Shown here: positions 25,478 to 33,407 of the stretch, one piece after another | How positions within the stretch are numbered: the stretch's first letter is position 1 | Layout of the letters: each line of letters starts with the position of its first letter | Assembly (NCBI RefSeq): GCF_040782645.1 | Contig: NZ_CP160403.1 | Location: 310,001 to 374,000 of the forward strand | DNA: 64,000 nt | Origin: Streptomyces sp. HUAS ZL42 | GTDB taxonomy: Bacteria; Actinomycetota; Actinomycetes; Streptomycetales; Streptomycetaceae | Direction of reading: 5' to 3' | Notes under the pieces: generated by a model | What the model was told of the DNA's origin: nothing | Databases searched by the model: none | Seen by the model: the letters and a program-made list of their open reading frames with translations, nothing else | Position numbers and translations under genes: made by a program

Positions 25478-26158
25478 TCAGAGGTGGGTGCCGGGTGGGT
25501 TCGGCCGGGCCAGGCCGAGGTCGTAGGCGAGGATCGTGGCCTGTACGCGGTCGCGCAGGCCGAGTTTGCGGAGCACCGCGTTCACGTGGGACTTCACGGT
25601 GCCTACTGTGATGCTGAGTTGCTCGGCGATCTCCGCGTTGGTGAGGCCGGTTGCGACGAGGATGAGGACCGTGCGCTGGCTGCTGGTCAGGGTGTCCAGT
25701 TCAGGGGTGCTCCCGGCCGGGGCCGTGGTGCCCGGTCCGGAGGCGTAGTGGCCGATGAGGCGGCGGGTCGCGGACGGGGCGAGCACGCTCTCGCCGGCCG
25801 CCACCACCCGGATGCCCTGGAGCAGTTCGGAGGGGTGCACGTCCTTGAGGAGGAAGCCCGAGGCTCCGGCACGCAGTGCGTCGAAGACGTAGGCGTCCAG
25901 GTCGAAGGTGGTCAGGACGAGGACCCGGGGTGCGTCCTGGCGGCCGGTGATGATGCGGGTGGCGGCGATGCCGTCCAGTTCGGGCATGCGTACGTCCATG
26001 ACGACCACGTCAGGTGCCAGCTCCTCGGCGAGCCGTACCGCGGCGGCGCCGTCGGCGACCTCGCCGACGACCGTCATGTCCTCCTCGGCGTCGATCACGG
26101 CGGCGAACCCCGCCCGTACGATGCCCTGGTCGTCGACGACCAGCACCTTGAGGCTCAT
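25478..26158 (-). CDS. NarL/FixJ-family response regulator
   Basis: This 226-residue protein has a receiver domain (1-120) with phospho-acceptor Asp near 55 (VVVMDVRMPELDG) and Lys in GFLLKDVHPSEL. A LuxR-type helix-turn-helix covers 155-215 (LTSSQRTVLILVATGLTN, then TVGTVKSHVNAVLRKLGLRDR). The start overlaps the kinase stop by 4 bp, so the two are a cognate pair. Targets are unknown; the small membrane protein downstream is a candidate. Confidence 0.92.
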   Translation of the reverse strand: MSLKVLVVDDQGIVRAGFAAVIDAEEDMTVVGEVADGAAAVRLAEELAPDVVVMDVRMPELDGIAATRIITGRQDAPRVLVLTTFDLDAYVFDALRAGASGFLLKDVHPSELLQGIRVVAAGESVLAPSATRRLIGHYASGPGTTAPAGSTPELDTLTSSQRTVLILVATGLTNAEIAEQLSITVGTVKSHVNAVLRKLGLRDRVQATILAYDLGLARPNPPGTHL

Positions 26159-28518
26159 CGTTCTCTCTCCTCGTTGTCCGGGATATGCGGGTTGTCCGGC
26201 GCGAGCGCGAGTGGCAGCCGGAGGCGGACCGCGCCCTGCGGGCCCGTGGTCAGGGTGCCGCCGAGTGCCGAGACCCGCATGGTCAGCCGCTCCCGTACGA
26301 CGGGGTCGGCGGCGCGGGGCACCCCGGTGGCGGTGAGCGTCAACGTACCGTCCTCCGCGTCGAGTTCGAGCACCGCCGACTCTTCGCCGCTGGCCGCGAG
26401 CACCGTCTCGGCAGCATGGTAGGCGGCCAGGTCGACGGCGGTGGGCAGTCGTTCCGGTACGCGGTCGGTCAGCCGTATCTCGATGTCACGGCCGGTGGCC
26501 CGGAGTTGCTGGCCGAGCAGGTCGAGCGCCTGGAGGGTGGGCTGCGGCCGCAGCTCTGGCCCGTTCTCGCCGTCCCGGACCGCATCGAGCAGAGCGCGCA
26601 TCGCGGCCAGGGCCTCGCGGGCGCGTTCGGCGGTCACGTCGAGCCGGCCCGCCTCCGCCTCCGCGACCATGTCGGCGGTGCGTGAGAGCACAGTGCTCTC
26701 CAGTCCGGCGGCGATCCTGCGTCGCTCGGCCCACGCGTCCCGGACGGCCTCCTCGGTGAAGGCGGCGAGGCGTTCGTCCCGCGCGCCCCAGTCGGCCCGG
26801 TCGCCCCGCCCGCGCAGGGCACCGGCCCAGCGGGCCGCACCGACCGCGAGGCACGCCGCGCCCGTCGCCGACGCTGCGACGACCCAGACGGGAACCGTCG
26901 TGCCGTGGTCCAGCACGGCTGCCGACGCGGCTGCCGCGTGCGCCGCCACGGCGGCGATCGGGAGGAACGACCGGGGCCTGAACGGGCGAGCCGGCAGGGA
27001 CACGCGCGGGCGCCTTGCGGCAGGGGACGGACCGGCGGCCGTGCGGGCCGCGTCCGCCGCGAGCGCCGCGCAGGTCGCAAGCAGGCTCAGCGCGGGCGGC
27101 AGGATCACCGGACCGGTGTACTCGCCCGTGGCCATCGCCACCGGCCACAGCGGGGCCAGACCCAACAGGACCCCGTGGGCCGCACGGGGTGCCCGGCGCA
27201 GCCACAGCAGTGCGATGGCCTGTGCCGCAGCCAGCAGCGCGAAGAGCACGCCCGCGGACACCCGCGTCCCGCTCGACGCGTCCTGCGCCCGGATGACCAG
27301 CGCCGGGAGCAGCGGCTGTACGACCAGGCCGACGGCGACCGTCAGCTGCGCCAGGCGGTGGCTCCGCGGAACGCACCGCTCCACCGGGCCTGCGGTCCGG
27401 CCCGGCAGGACCGCGCGGACCTCCCAACCGCCCTCCGCCGTCGGGCCGGTGGTCAGGGTGCCGCCCGCCTCCCGGGCCCGGGACCGCAGGAAGCCCTGAC
27501 CGCGACCGCCGCCGAGCCCCGCCCCGTACGCCACCGCACCGGCCGGCGGTGCCGCGCTCGTGACCACGACGTCGGTGCGGGTGTCGCCGTACCCGACCCG
27601 CACCCTGGTGTGCGCACCGGGTGCGTGCCGTGCCACGTTGGTCAGCGCCTCGCGCACGATGCCGTACGCCGCGTCCGCGACGGTGCCGTCCGGCAGGGGA
27701 TCGATCTCACAGTCGACCTGCTGGTCCAGGCGCCGGAATCCCGCGACAAGGTCCCGCAGCCGTTCCTCCGGTGACGGGAGGTCCTCGCGGGGGGGCGCCG
27801 GGGCCCGTACCGCGCCCAGCGCGCGGGTGACCTCGCGGCCGGCCTCGACGGCGAACTCCAGCGCCTCCTGGGCCATTTCGGGACGATGTTCACGCAGCCC
27901 GAGAGCAGCCCCCGCCGTGACCACCACGGCCGTCAGATGGTGGGCGCTGACGTCGTGCAACTCCCTCTCCATACGCCGCCGTTCCGCCGCAGGGAGCCGG
28001 TGACGCTCGGACTCGGCCCGCTTCAGCAGTTGTTCGGCCGCTTGCCGCGCGCGACTGCGACGACGTACGAGGAGACCGGCGCCGCACGTGCCGGCGTACA
28101 GCACCGCGGTCAGGACGAGATCGAGTCCGTTGCGGTCGCTGAGCCCGTGCAGGTTGATGTCCTGCAGGAGCTGCCAGGCCGCGAGCGCCACCACGCACAA
28201 CACTGCCGTGAAGGCGTGGCGTTCGGTCCCCACGGTGAACAGGGCCAGCGCGACACCCGCGGTGCCGAGCACCGCCGTCGCCCCCGCGGGCAGCGGCCCG
28301 GCACCCAGCGCGCACGCGGCGGCGACCACGACGAGCGTGGCCACCGGGCGAACGCGGCGCAGGACGAGCGCGGCCGTCACCACGCTGACGACCAGGGCCG
28401 CCAACAACAGGGCGGACGCGGGCGGAACCGCCCCACGCACCAGCGCTGCCCCGGGCCACACCACGGCCTGGGCGCAGATCAGCAGGACCGGGAGCAGCCG
28501 GTCATCGGTTCGATTCAT
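26155..28518 (-). CDS. Tandem sensor histidine kinase with a degenerate second kinase unit
   Basis: This 787-residue protein has two halves. The first (1-380) has about six membrane helices, a HisKA_3 box with His 188 (RRMERELHDVSAHHL) and a HATPase (IVREALTNVARHAPG). The second (390-787) again has several helices, then a kinase-like region. There the box reads AERRRIAAGLESTVLSR (about 597-613), without the H-D pair, and the ATPase part (AAYHAAETVLAASGEES) lacks the N-box Asn. Only the first half should autophosphorylate. The second may be a sensor or regulatory pseudokinase. It is paired with the NarL regulator through an ATGA overlap. Confidence 0.88.
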   Translation of the reverse strand: MNRTDDRLLPVLLICAQAVVWPGAALVRGAVPPASALLLAALVVSVVTAALVLRRVRPVATLVVVAAACALGAGPLPAGATAVLGTAGVALALFTVGTERHAFTAVLCVVALAAWQLLQDINLHGLSDRNGLDLVLTAVLYAGTCGAGLLVRRRSRARQAAEQLLKRAESERHRLPAAERRRMERELHDVSAHHLTAVVVTAGAALGLREHRPEMAQEALEFAVEAGREVTRALGAVRAPAPPREDLPSPEERLRDLVAGFRRLDQQVDCEIDPLPDGTVADAAYGIVREALTNVARHAPGAHTRVRVGYGDTRTDVVVTSAAPPAGAVAYGAGLGGGRGQGFLRSRAREAGGTLTTGPTAEGGWEVRAVLPGRTAGPVERCVPRSHRLAQLTVAVGLVVQPLLPALVIRAQDASSGTRVSAGVLFALLAAAQAIALLWLRRAPRAAHGVLLGLAPLWPVAMATGEYTGPVILPPALSLLATCAALAADAARTAAGPSPAARRPRVSLPARPFRPRSFLPIAAVAAHAAAASAAVLDHGTTVPVWVVAASATGAACLAVGAARWAGALRGRGDRADWGARDERLAAFTEEAVRDAWAERRRIAAGLESTVLSRTADMVAEAEAGRLDVTAERAREALAAMRALLDAVRDGENGPELRPQPTLQALDLLGQQLRATGRDIEIRLTDRVPERLPTAVDLAAYHAAETVLAASGEESAVLELDAEDGTLTLTATGVPRAADPVVRERLTMRVSALGGTLTTGPQGAVRLRLPLALAPDNPHIPDNEERER

Positions 28519-28803
28519 AACGGATCAAGGCTAGGCCGCAGGTGAGCGGCCCGGCTCCAGCTGGAGGCGGATTCCGGTCTCTTACCTGGGTTGCAGAGCC
28601 TCTAGCCGCGGTTGGAGGCGCCAATCGTCCCGCAGCGGGAGGACGGCGCCACACTGCGGCCATAGGCTCGATCACATCAAGAGCGCGGTCGGCCACGGCT
28701 TCTACGACCAACTCCAAGACCGGTTTTACCAGCGGTTCTTCCGCGCCTTCAGCGCGCCTTTTCCGCGCTTCCGACTCTCCAACGAACCCGAGGGGGACCC
28801 CCC
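28519..28803. promoter_or_regulatory. Divergent upstream region
   Basis: These 285 bases separate the tandem kinase gene from the secreted protein gene at 28804. They should hold both promoters. AT content rises around 28680-28740. No box is assigned. Confidence 0.35.
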
Positions 28804-29262
28804 ATGTCCAAGCGCATTCTCTTCTCGTCACTCATCAGTGCCGCAGCCCTCGCCGGAGTGACCGCCTGCGGCTCCGCCCTGGCCTCGGGCCCGACTGAGC
28901 CGACCATGGAGAACAGCTCGGCCCGCTACGTGGCTCCGTCCGACGGCAACGCGGGCTCGTTCACCTACACCGTGGACGTCAGCGACGACTCGAACATCAG
29001 GGACCTCAAGGTCCTCGCCTGGCCCGCGAGTTCGAAGCTCGAGCCGACCGAGGCGGAGCTGCGCTCAGCGGAGAGCGCCAAGTGCCAGAGCTCCTCGGAC
29101 GAGACGACCCACTGCACCTACACGCCCTACGCGCTGAAGGTCACGGAGCGGGAGGCGGCCGAACTGGCCAAAGGCACCTGGTACGTCTCGGCTCTGGCGG
29201 TGGCCGCGGACGGGAACTCGACGTTCGTGCCCCGCGCCGCCACCTTCGATGTCGCACACTGA
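28804..29262 (+). CDS. Secreted protein, DUF5707-like
   Basis: This 152-residue protein starts at ATG 28804 (GAGGGGGACC upstream). It has a signal peptide (ISAAALAGVTACGSALASG; the Cys could be a lipobox) and a single small beta-rich domain (FTYTVDVSDDSNIRDLKVLAWPASSKL). Two cysteines (CQSSSDETTHC) may form a disulfide. It matches what I remember as DUF5707, common in Streptomyces, with no known function. Confidence 0.65.
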   Translation: MSKRILFSSLISAAALAGVTACGSALASGPTEPTMENSSARYVAPSDGNAGSFTYTVDVSDDSNIRDLKVLAWPASSKLEPTEAELRSAESAKCQSSSDETTHCTYTPYALKVTEREAAELAKGTWYVSALAVAADGNSTFVPRAATFDVAH

Positions 29263-29405
29263 GCCCTCGATCGAACGTCCGCACGACGCATGTGGCAGGG
29301 CGCGTGCCGGTCAGGTAGACGGACAAGACAGGGGACCTTTGACCGGGCAGCACTGACCCGCAGGGCTCCTTGACAGCGCGCCGCCGCCAACCAGCAGCCG
29401 CGCGG

Positions 29406-29494
29406 TGTGGCTCCGCCCGGACGACCGACAAATCCACTGAAGGACAGCCGAAGCGCCCGTGAGTCCTGGGGTCAGATCTCCGGGCGGAGCCACA
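29406..29494. repeat. Perfect 16-bp inverted repeat, 57 bp apart
   Basis: TGTGGCTCCGCCCGGA at 29406-29421 is exactly complementary to TCCGGGCGGAGCCACA at 29479-29494. The 57-base interior shows no obvious gene. It could be the ends of a tiny mobile element relic, a structured RNA, or a terminator-like stem downstream of the 28804 gene. Confidence 0.7.
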
Positions 29495-29714
29495 ACAATC
29501 ATCACTGTCAGTCCTGTGGGGCGTCAGAAGCCTGCTGGGTGCTCCGGTAGCCGAATGATCCGCCGTTGCGCGGCGGCTTCACCGGGGCCGGGGGCACCAC
29601 GAATACGGCCCCGACCACTTTCACCCTGAGCGGCGGGACCTGCACGACGGCCTGACCGCCAGACCCGGTTGACCGGGCCGGGCACCTCCGTCTGCCGGGA
29701 CGAGCCCATGGCGG

Positions 29715-29758
29715 CTTTGCCATCTCTTTGCAACCCGCTTCGCAGCCGCCTCGTCTCT
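29715..29758 (+). promoter_or_regulatory. ECF-sigma-type promoter of the sortase/sigma operon
   Basis: GCAACC (-35, 29730-29735) and CGTCTCT (-10, 29752-29758) are separated by 16 bases, the spacing of ECF promoters. The segment CTTTGC-ATCTCTTTGCAACC at 29715-29735 recurs, with one internal difference, at 32156-32176 ahead of the M28 peptidase. Transcription would start about 65 bases before the ATG at 29830. The operon encodes an ECF sigma factor, so autoregulation is likely (inference). Confidence 0.6.
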
Positions 29759-29829
29759 CCGCTCGATCCGTCAGTCAGTCCGCCGCGTACTTCAGGTACC
29801 GGGCGAACCGAAGAAGAGAGAGCGATCCG

Positions 29830-30189
29830 ATGCGCCGAACTGTCCTCAGTGCCCTTCCACTTGTCTGCACCGCCGTACTGGCGAGCACCGCGCCCGCGTT
29901 CGCGGACGGGCCGTCGCCCATCCCGACCGCCACGGTCGCCCCGAGTCCGAGCGCTGAACCGACCCGAACGCCGACGCCCGCCCCCTCGGCTCCCGGTACC
30001 GAGCTGACCCGAGAGCCGGTCTCGGGCCAGGTCTCCGTGGTCCCGAGCGGCGCGCCCGACACCGGAGTGACGAAAGCGTCGTCGGAGTCCGGGACCAACG
30101 GCGCGTTGGTCGGCGGGGGCGCCGGCGCGGTGCTCGCCGCGGGCACGGCGTTCTACGTCGTACGGCGTCGGCGGGCTTCCGGGGCATGA
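29830..30189 (+). CDS. Small surface protein, likely sortase substrate
   Basis: This 119-residue protein starts at ATG 29830. It has a signal peptide (LSALPLVCTAVLASTAPAFA), a Pro/Thr/Ser-rich stalk, the motif APDTGV near residues 77-82, a hydrophobic helix (ALVGGGAGAVLAAGTAFYVV) and a basic tail RRRRASGA. The motif-helix-basic-tail order is that of sortase-anchored proteins, but the motif is not a canonical LPxTG or LAxTG. The gene overlaps the class F sortase gene by 4 bp, which makes it the natural substrate candidate. Confidence 0.7.
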   Translation: MRRTVLSALPLVCTAVLASTAPAFADGPSPIPTATVAPSPSAEPTRTPTPAPSAPGTELTREPVSGQVSVVPSGAPDTGVTKASSESGTNGALVGGGAGAVLAAGTAFYVVRRRRASGA

Positions 30190-30797
30190 CCCCGCTTTCC
30201 AGGCGCGCGTTCACCACGGCGGCGCTGGGCTCCCTGCTCGTGGGATGCCGCGGTCACGGGAATGTTGGCGAGGACGCGACCGCAGGCTCCAGCGGTTCTC
30301 GACGGCATCGGCGCTCCGCGAACTCGGGCCAGTCCCTGCGGCCTTCGGTGCCGGTCGGGCTGCGCATCCCCGCCATCGACGTCGACACCCCGGTCATCCG
30401 GCTGGGTTTGGCGGCCGACGGCAGCGTGGAGGTGCCCCCGATCACGGCACACGACCGGGCGGGCTGGTACCGGCACTCGCCGACACCGGGGCAGATCGGT
30501 CCGTCGGTGATCCTCGGCCATGTCACCGTCGGCACGTTCGGGGACGGCGTCTTCCGCCACCTGTCCCGCCTGCACCAGGGCGACCGGATCGAGGCGCGTC
30601 TGGAGAACCGCACGGCGGCGGTGTTCGCCGTCAGCGCCGTACGGACGGTCGCCAAGGCGGACTTCCCGGCGCACGACGTCTATGGGGACGTGAACCAACC
30701 GGAGTTGCGGCTGATCACGTGCGGCGGCCCCCGCACCGGCAACGAGTACCGCGACAACGTCATCGTTTTCGCCGAACTCAGCGCCACGACCCCCTGA
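30186..30797 (+). CDS. Class F sortase
   Basis: This 203-residue protein has an N-terminal signal/anchor (RRAFTTAALGSLLVGC) and a sortase domain at about 58-200. The catalytic His lies in ILGHVT, the Cys in LRLITCGG (TLTC-like motif) and the Arg in NEYRDNVIVFA. Class F sortases are typical of actinobacteria. It is coupled to the preceding small surface protein by an ATGA overlap, suggesting a dedicated enzyme-substrate pair. Confidence 0.88.
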   Translation: MTPLSRRAFTTAALGSLLVGCRGHGNVGEDATAGSSGSRRHRRSANSGQSLRPSVPVGLRIPAIDVDTPVIRLGLAADGSVEVPPITAHDRAGWYRHSPTPGQIGPSVILGHVTVGTFGDGVFRHLSRLHQGDRIEARLENRTAAVFAVSAVRTVAKADFPAHDVYGDVNQPELRLITCGGPRTGNEYRDNVIVFAELSATTP

Positions 30798-30887
30798 CCC
30801 GCCCGTAGAAGGAATCCCGGGCCCGAGGAACGTACGCCGACGGCCCGGCACTCTCTTCTCCGACCGCCCCCACGACCCTGGAGAGCG

Positions 30888-31379
30888 TTGAAACGGTCCC
30901 GCGACAAGGCAGCGTCCGAGCTGTTCGCCGCCCTCTACCCGCGCCTCGCCGGCTGGTGCCGCCGCCTCGTCGACGACGACGAGACGGCTCACGAGATCGC
31001 CTCGGAAGCGTTCACCCGGCTTTGGGCCCGATGGACGAAGGTGGAGGAACCCCGCGGCTTCCTCTACGTCACCGCGGCCAACCTCGTCCGGGACCACTGG
31101 CGCAAGCTGGAGCGCGAGCGCAAGGCCATGCACCGCGTGACGACGGAGATCGCCGTCCGCCCCCACCCCGAACAGGCCGACCCGTCGGTACGCCTGCTGG
31201 TGCAGTCGCTGCCGGAACGACTCCGCATCCCGATCCTCCTTCACTACTACGCTGACATGCCGATCCGCGAGGTGTCCGTGCTGACCGGACGCAAGGAAGG
31301 AACCGTCAAGGCCGACCTCCACGCGGCCCGCGAACTGCTCCGCGTCCACCTGAGGAGAAGCCTTGACCGCACCCTTTGA
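30888..31379 (+). CDS. ECF-type RNA polymerase sigma factor (SigE-like family)
   Basis: This 163-residue sigma factor has region 2 (LYPRLAGWCRRLVDDDETAHEI, shown across 15-37) and WRKLERER. Region 4 carries LPERLRIPILLHYYADMPI and the helix-turn-helix VSVLTGRKEGTVKADLHAA. The start is TTG 30888 with CTGGAGAG upstream. Its gene overlaps that of a membrane protein, which may act as the anti-sigma factor. It probably reads the two GCAACC/CGTCTCT promoters in this region (inference). Confidence 0.88.
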   Translation: MKRSRDKAASELFAALYPRLAGWCRRLVDDDETAHEIASEAFTRLWARWTKVEEPRGFLYVTAANLVRDHWRKLERERKAMHRVTTEIAVRPHPEQADPSVRLLVQSLPERLRIPILLHYYADMPIREVSVLTGRKEGTVKADLHAARELLRVHLRRSLDRTL

Positions 31380-31830
31380 CGACCGCCCGGGTCACAGCCC
31401 CGACGACCCCCTCGCGGTAATCCTCCGGCCCACCTCCGACTATCTCGCTCCGCCCCCCGGCCGCTACAAGACCATCCGCCGCACCGCGACCCGCCGCCGA
31501 GTGCTCCGCGCAGCGGTCGGCGTCGGCCTGGCCTCCGCTGTCGCCGCCCTCATCGCCCTGCCGCTCCATCTGACAGCCCCCAGCACACCTACCTCGCCGA
31601 CGGTCCCGCTGGCCCCGCCGCCTGCGAGCAGCCCGCCGCCGCCCGCGACCCCGCCGGCGTCCCCGAGCCCGTCCGTACCGGCACCCCCGGGGACCGACGA
31701 GTCCCGCAACCCGAGCAACTCGACGGTCCGCCCCACCCACGAACCTACGGCGGAACCGACCCCGTCACAGGAATACACATCGCCACCGACACCGACCTCG
31801 GCGCGAGTCGAGCCGTCAGCGAGCCAATAG
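31363..31830 (+). CDS. Single-pass membrane protein, possible anti-sigma or sigma partner
   Basis: This 155-residue protein starts at TTG 31363 with GAGGAGAAG just upstream, overlapping the sigma gene by 17 bp. A cytoplasmic segment of about 47 residues, a helix (AAVGVGLASAVAALIALPL) and a long Pro/Ser/Thr-rich extracytoplasmic tail are seen. No known anti-sigma domain (such as a zinc-binding HxxxCxxC) is present. Position and topology fit a regulator of the adjacent sigma factor, but the evidence is only contextual. Confidence 0.6.
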   Translation: MTAPFDDRPGHSPDDPLAVILRPTSDYLAPPPGRYKTIRRTATRRRVLRAAVGVGLASAVAALIALPLHLTAPSTPTSPTVPLAPPPASSPPPPATPPASPSPSVPAPPGTDESRNPSNSTVRPTHEPTAEPTPSQEYTSPPTPTSARVEPSASQ

Positions 31831-32339
31831 GAGAACGCCGAGCCCTTGGCCTGTCGCTCGTCCCACGTGCCAGTCCCAAGAAGCCGTACGCGGCGTTGCC
31901 CTGCCTCAATTTCACAACGGCGTACCACCGCACCAGGCTCCGCAAGCACCCCGGGTTTCAGGTACCTCACCCCACTGGAAACCCGAGCCATGCTGCGGCA
32001 CGACTTCGCCCCCGCAGCGTAGGTCAACGACCTCATCGCCAACACCCTCGGCGGAATGGCCGGTTACTGGCTGTCCCACGCGCCGGTATCCACACCCTCC
32101 GGTGACCGGGCTCACCACCAAGTGGCCGTGTGCGACAGGAAAACAACCCAAGGCACTTTGCGATCTCTTTGCAACCGGTCTCACTGCCCCACGTCTCTCT
32201 GTCCGGGGCCCGGGGCCCGGGGCACCGCAATCGCCCTATCCCGCACGTCACCGCCCGACCGGCCGACATCCCTCGTGATCCACCGCGCCCGGCGCCCGGG
32301 CGCACCCGCCATCACCTCACCCCGGAGAGAGCCGAACCG
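31831..32339. other. Intergenic region upstream of M28 peptidase
   Basis: These 509 bases contain the ECF-type promoter at 32156-32198. Apart from short open frames without signals, nothing else is supported. Confidence 0.5.
32156..32198 (+). promoter_or_regulatory. ECF-sigma-type promoter of the M28 peptidase gene
   Basis: GCAACC (32171-32176) and CGTCTCT (32192-32198) are spaced by 15 bases. The 21-base stretch CTTTGCGATCTCTTTGCAACC (32156-32176, in two parts CTTTGCGATC and TCTTTGCAACC) is nearly identical to that at 29715-29735. The predicted 5' leader is about 130 bases. Probably read by the sigma factor at 30888. Confidence 0.58.
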
Positions 32340-33302
32340 ATGCACTCGATCAGCACGCCAGGCCGCCGTGCCGCCGGCCGTCGCACATCCGCCCCCCGCA
32401 CACCCCGGTCCCGCACGTCGTCCCGCCTCCGCCGCGCGGCCGCGGTCCTCGGCCTGCACGCCGTCCTCGTGGGTCTCACCGTGGGCGTCCCCGTCGCCGC
32501 CGCCGAACCCAGCGCGGACCTCACCCCGCCCGTTGTCACCGCGGACGAGGTCATGCCGCACCTCGACGCCCTGCAACGAATCGCGGACCGCTCCGGGGGC
32601 AACCGTGCCCACGGAACCCGCGGCTATCGCGACTCGGTCGCCTATGTGAAGGCCGTACTGGACACGGCCGGCTTCCGCACCACACTGCACCGCTTTACGC
32701 ACGACGGCACCACCGGCTACAACCTCATCGCGGACTGGCCCGGGGGCGATCCCGAGCGTGTGGTGCTCTCCGGAGCGCATCTCGACAGCGTGGAGTCCGG
32801 CCCCGGCATCAACGACAACGGCTCCGGCTCCGCTGCCCTGCTCGCCACCGCCCTCAAGGTGTCCAAGGCGGGCCTCACGCCCGTCCGCCATCTGCGTTTC
32901 GCCTGGTGGGGTGCTGAGGAGGCCGGCATGGTGGGATCACGTGCCTATGTGCGGGACCTGACCGCCGCCCACCGCGACCGGATCGACGTCTACCTGAACA
33001 TGGACATGGCCGGCACGAAGGGCAACCGGCGGTGGCTCGTCGTCCGCGACGACCCGGCGGCGGCCGACGCGTTCGAGGGGTACTTCACGGCCCGGGACCT
33101 GACCACGATCGGAATCGGCATCGGCGGCAGCGACCACGTGTCGTTCGGCGACGCCGGCATCCCGGTGGGCGGCTTCTCCACGGGGATCGACGACTGCTAC
33201 CACGCCGCGTGCGACCGCGTCGAGAACGTGGACCCGCAGACCGAGACCATCAGCACCAACGCCTTCATCAGCACCGTCTGGCAGCTCGCCGCACGCCGCT
33301 GA
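32340..33302 (+). CDS. Secreted M28 zinc aminopeptidase (S. griseus SGAP-like)
   Basis: This 320-residue protein starts at ATG 32340 (GGAGAG upstream). It has a twin-arginine-rich N-terminus with a signal helix (LGLHAVLVGLTVGVPVAAA) and an M28 domain from about 65. Zinc ligands are visible: His 147 (GAHLDS), Asp 159 (INDNGSGS), catalytic/ligand Glu 193-194 (WGAEEAG), Asp 222 (NMDMAG) and the terminal His in DCYHAACD. It removes N-terminal hydrophobic residues from peptides. The M1 peptidase gene follows by 105 bp and may be co-transcribed. Confidence 0.9.
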   Translation: MHSISTPGRRAAGRRTSAPRTPRSRTSSRLRRAAAVLGLHAVLVGLTVGVPVAAAEPSADLTPPVVTADEVMPHLDALQRIADRSGGNRAHGTRGYRDSVAYVKAVLDTAGFRTTLHRFTHDGTTGYNLIADWPGGDPERVVLSGAHLDSVESGPGINDNGSGSAALLATALKVSKAGLTPVRHLRFAWWGAEEAGMVGSRAYVRDLTAAHRDRIDVYLNMDMAGTKGNRRWLVVRDDPAAADAFEGYFTARDLTTIGIGIGGSDHVSFGDAGIPVGGFSTGIDDCYHAACDRVENVDPQTETISTNAFISTVWQLAARR

Positions 33303-33328
33303 CCCCGCCCGGCGCCTCGACACCTCCG

Positions 33329-33382
33329 CCCCGCACGCCCCGCACGCGCACGCCCCGCACGCCCCGCACGCCCCGCACGCCC
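33329..33382. repeat. Short GC-rich tandem repeat (CCCCGCACG units)
   Basis: Six roughly 9-bp units of CCCCGCACG (one variant, CGCG) fill the gap between the M28 and M1 peptidase genes. It is a simple-sequence tract; no function is apparent. Confidence 0.8.
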
Positions 33383-33407
33383 CCGAGCGTCCCGAAGGAG
33401 CAGTTGC

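Larger units (their letters stand above)
29263..29829. other. Intergenic region with inverted repeat and promoter
   Basis: These 567 bases contain no supported gene; a short minus-strand frame at 29508-29723 has no clear signal. They hold a 16-bp inverted repeat pair (29406-29494) and an ECF-type promoter (29730-29758) for the downstream operon, both listed separately. Confidence 0.55.

Noticed and set aside
29508..29723. 71-residue minus-strand frame
   Set aside because: Has a protein-like C-terminus but no clear ribosome binding site or family, and its upstream end overlaps the ECF promoter of the opposite operon.
33329..33382. CCCCGCACG repeats as a CRISPR-like array
   Set aside because: Units are 9 bp without spacers; a simple tandem tract between genes.
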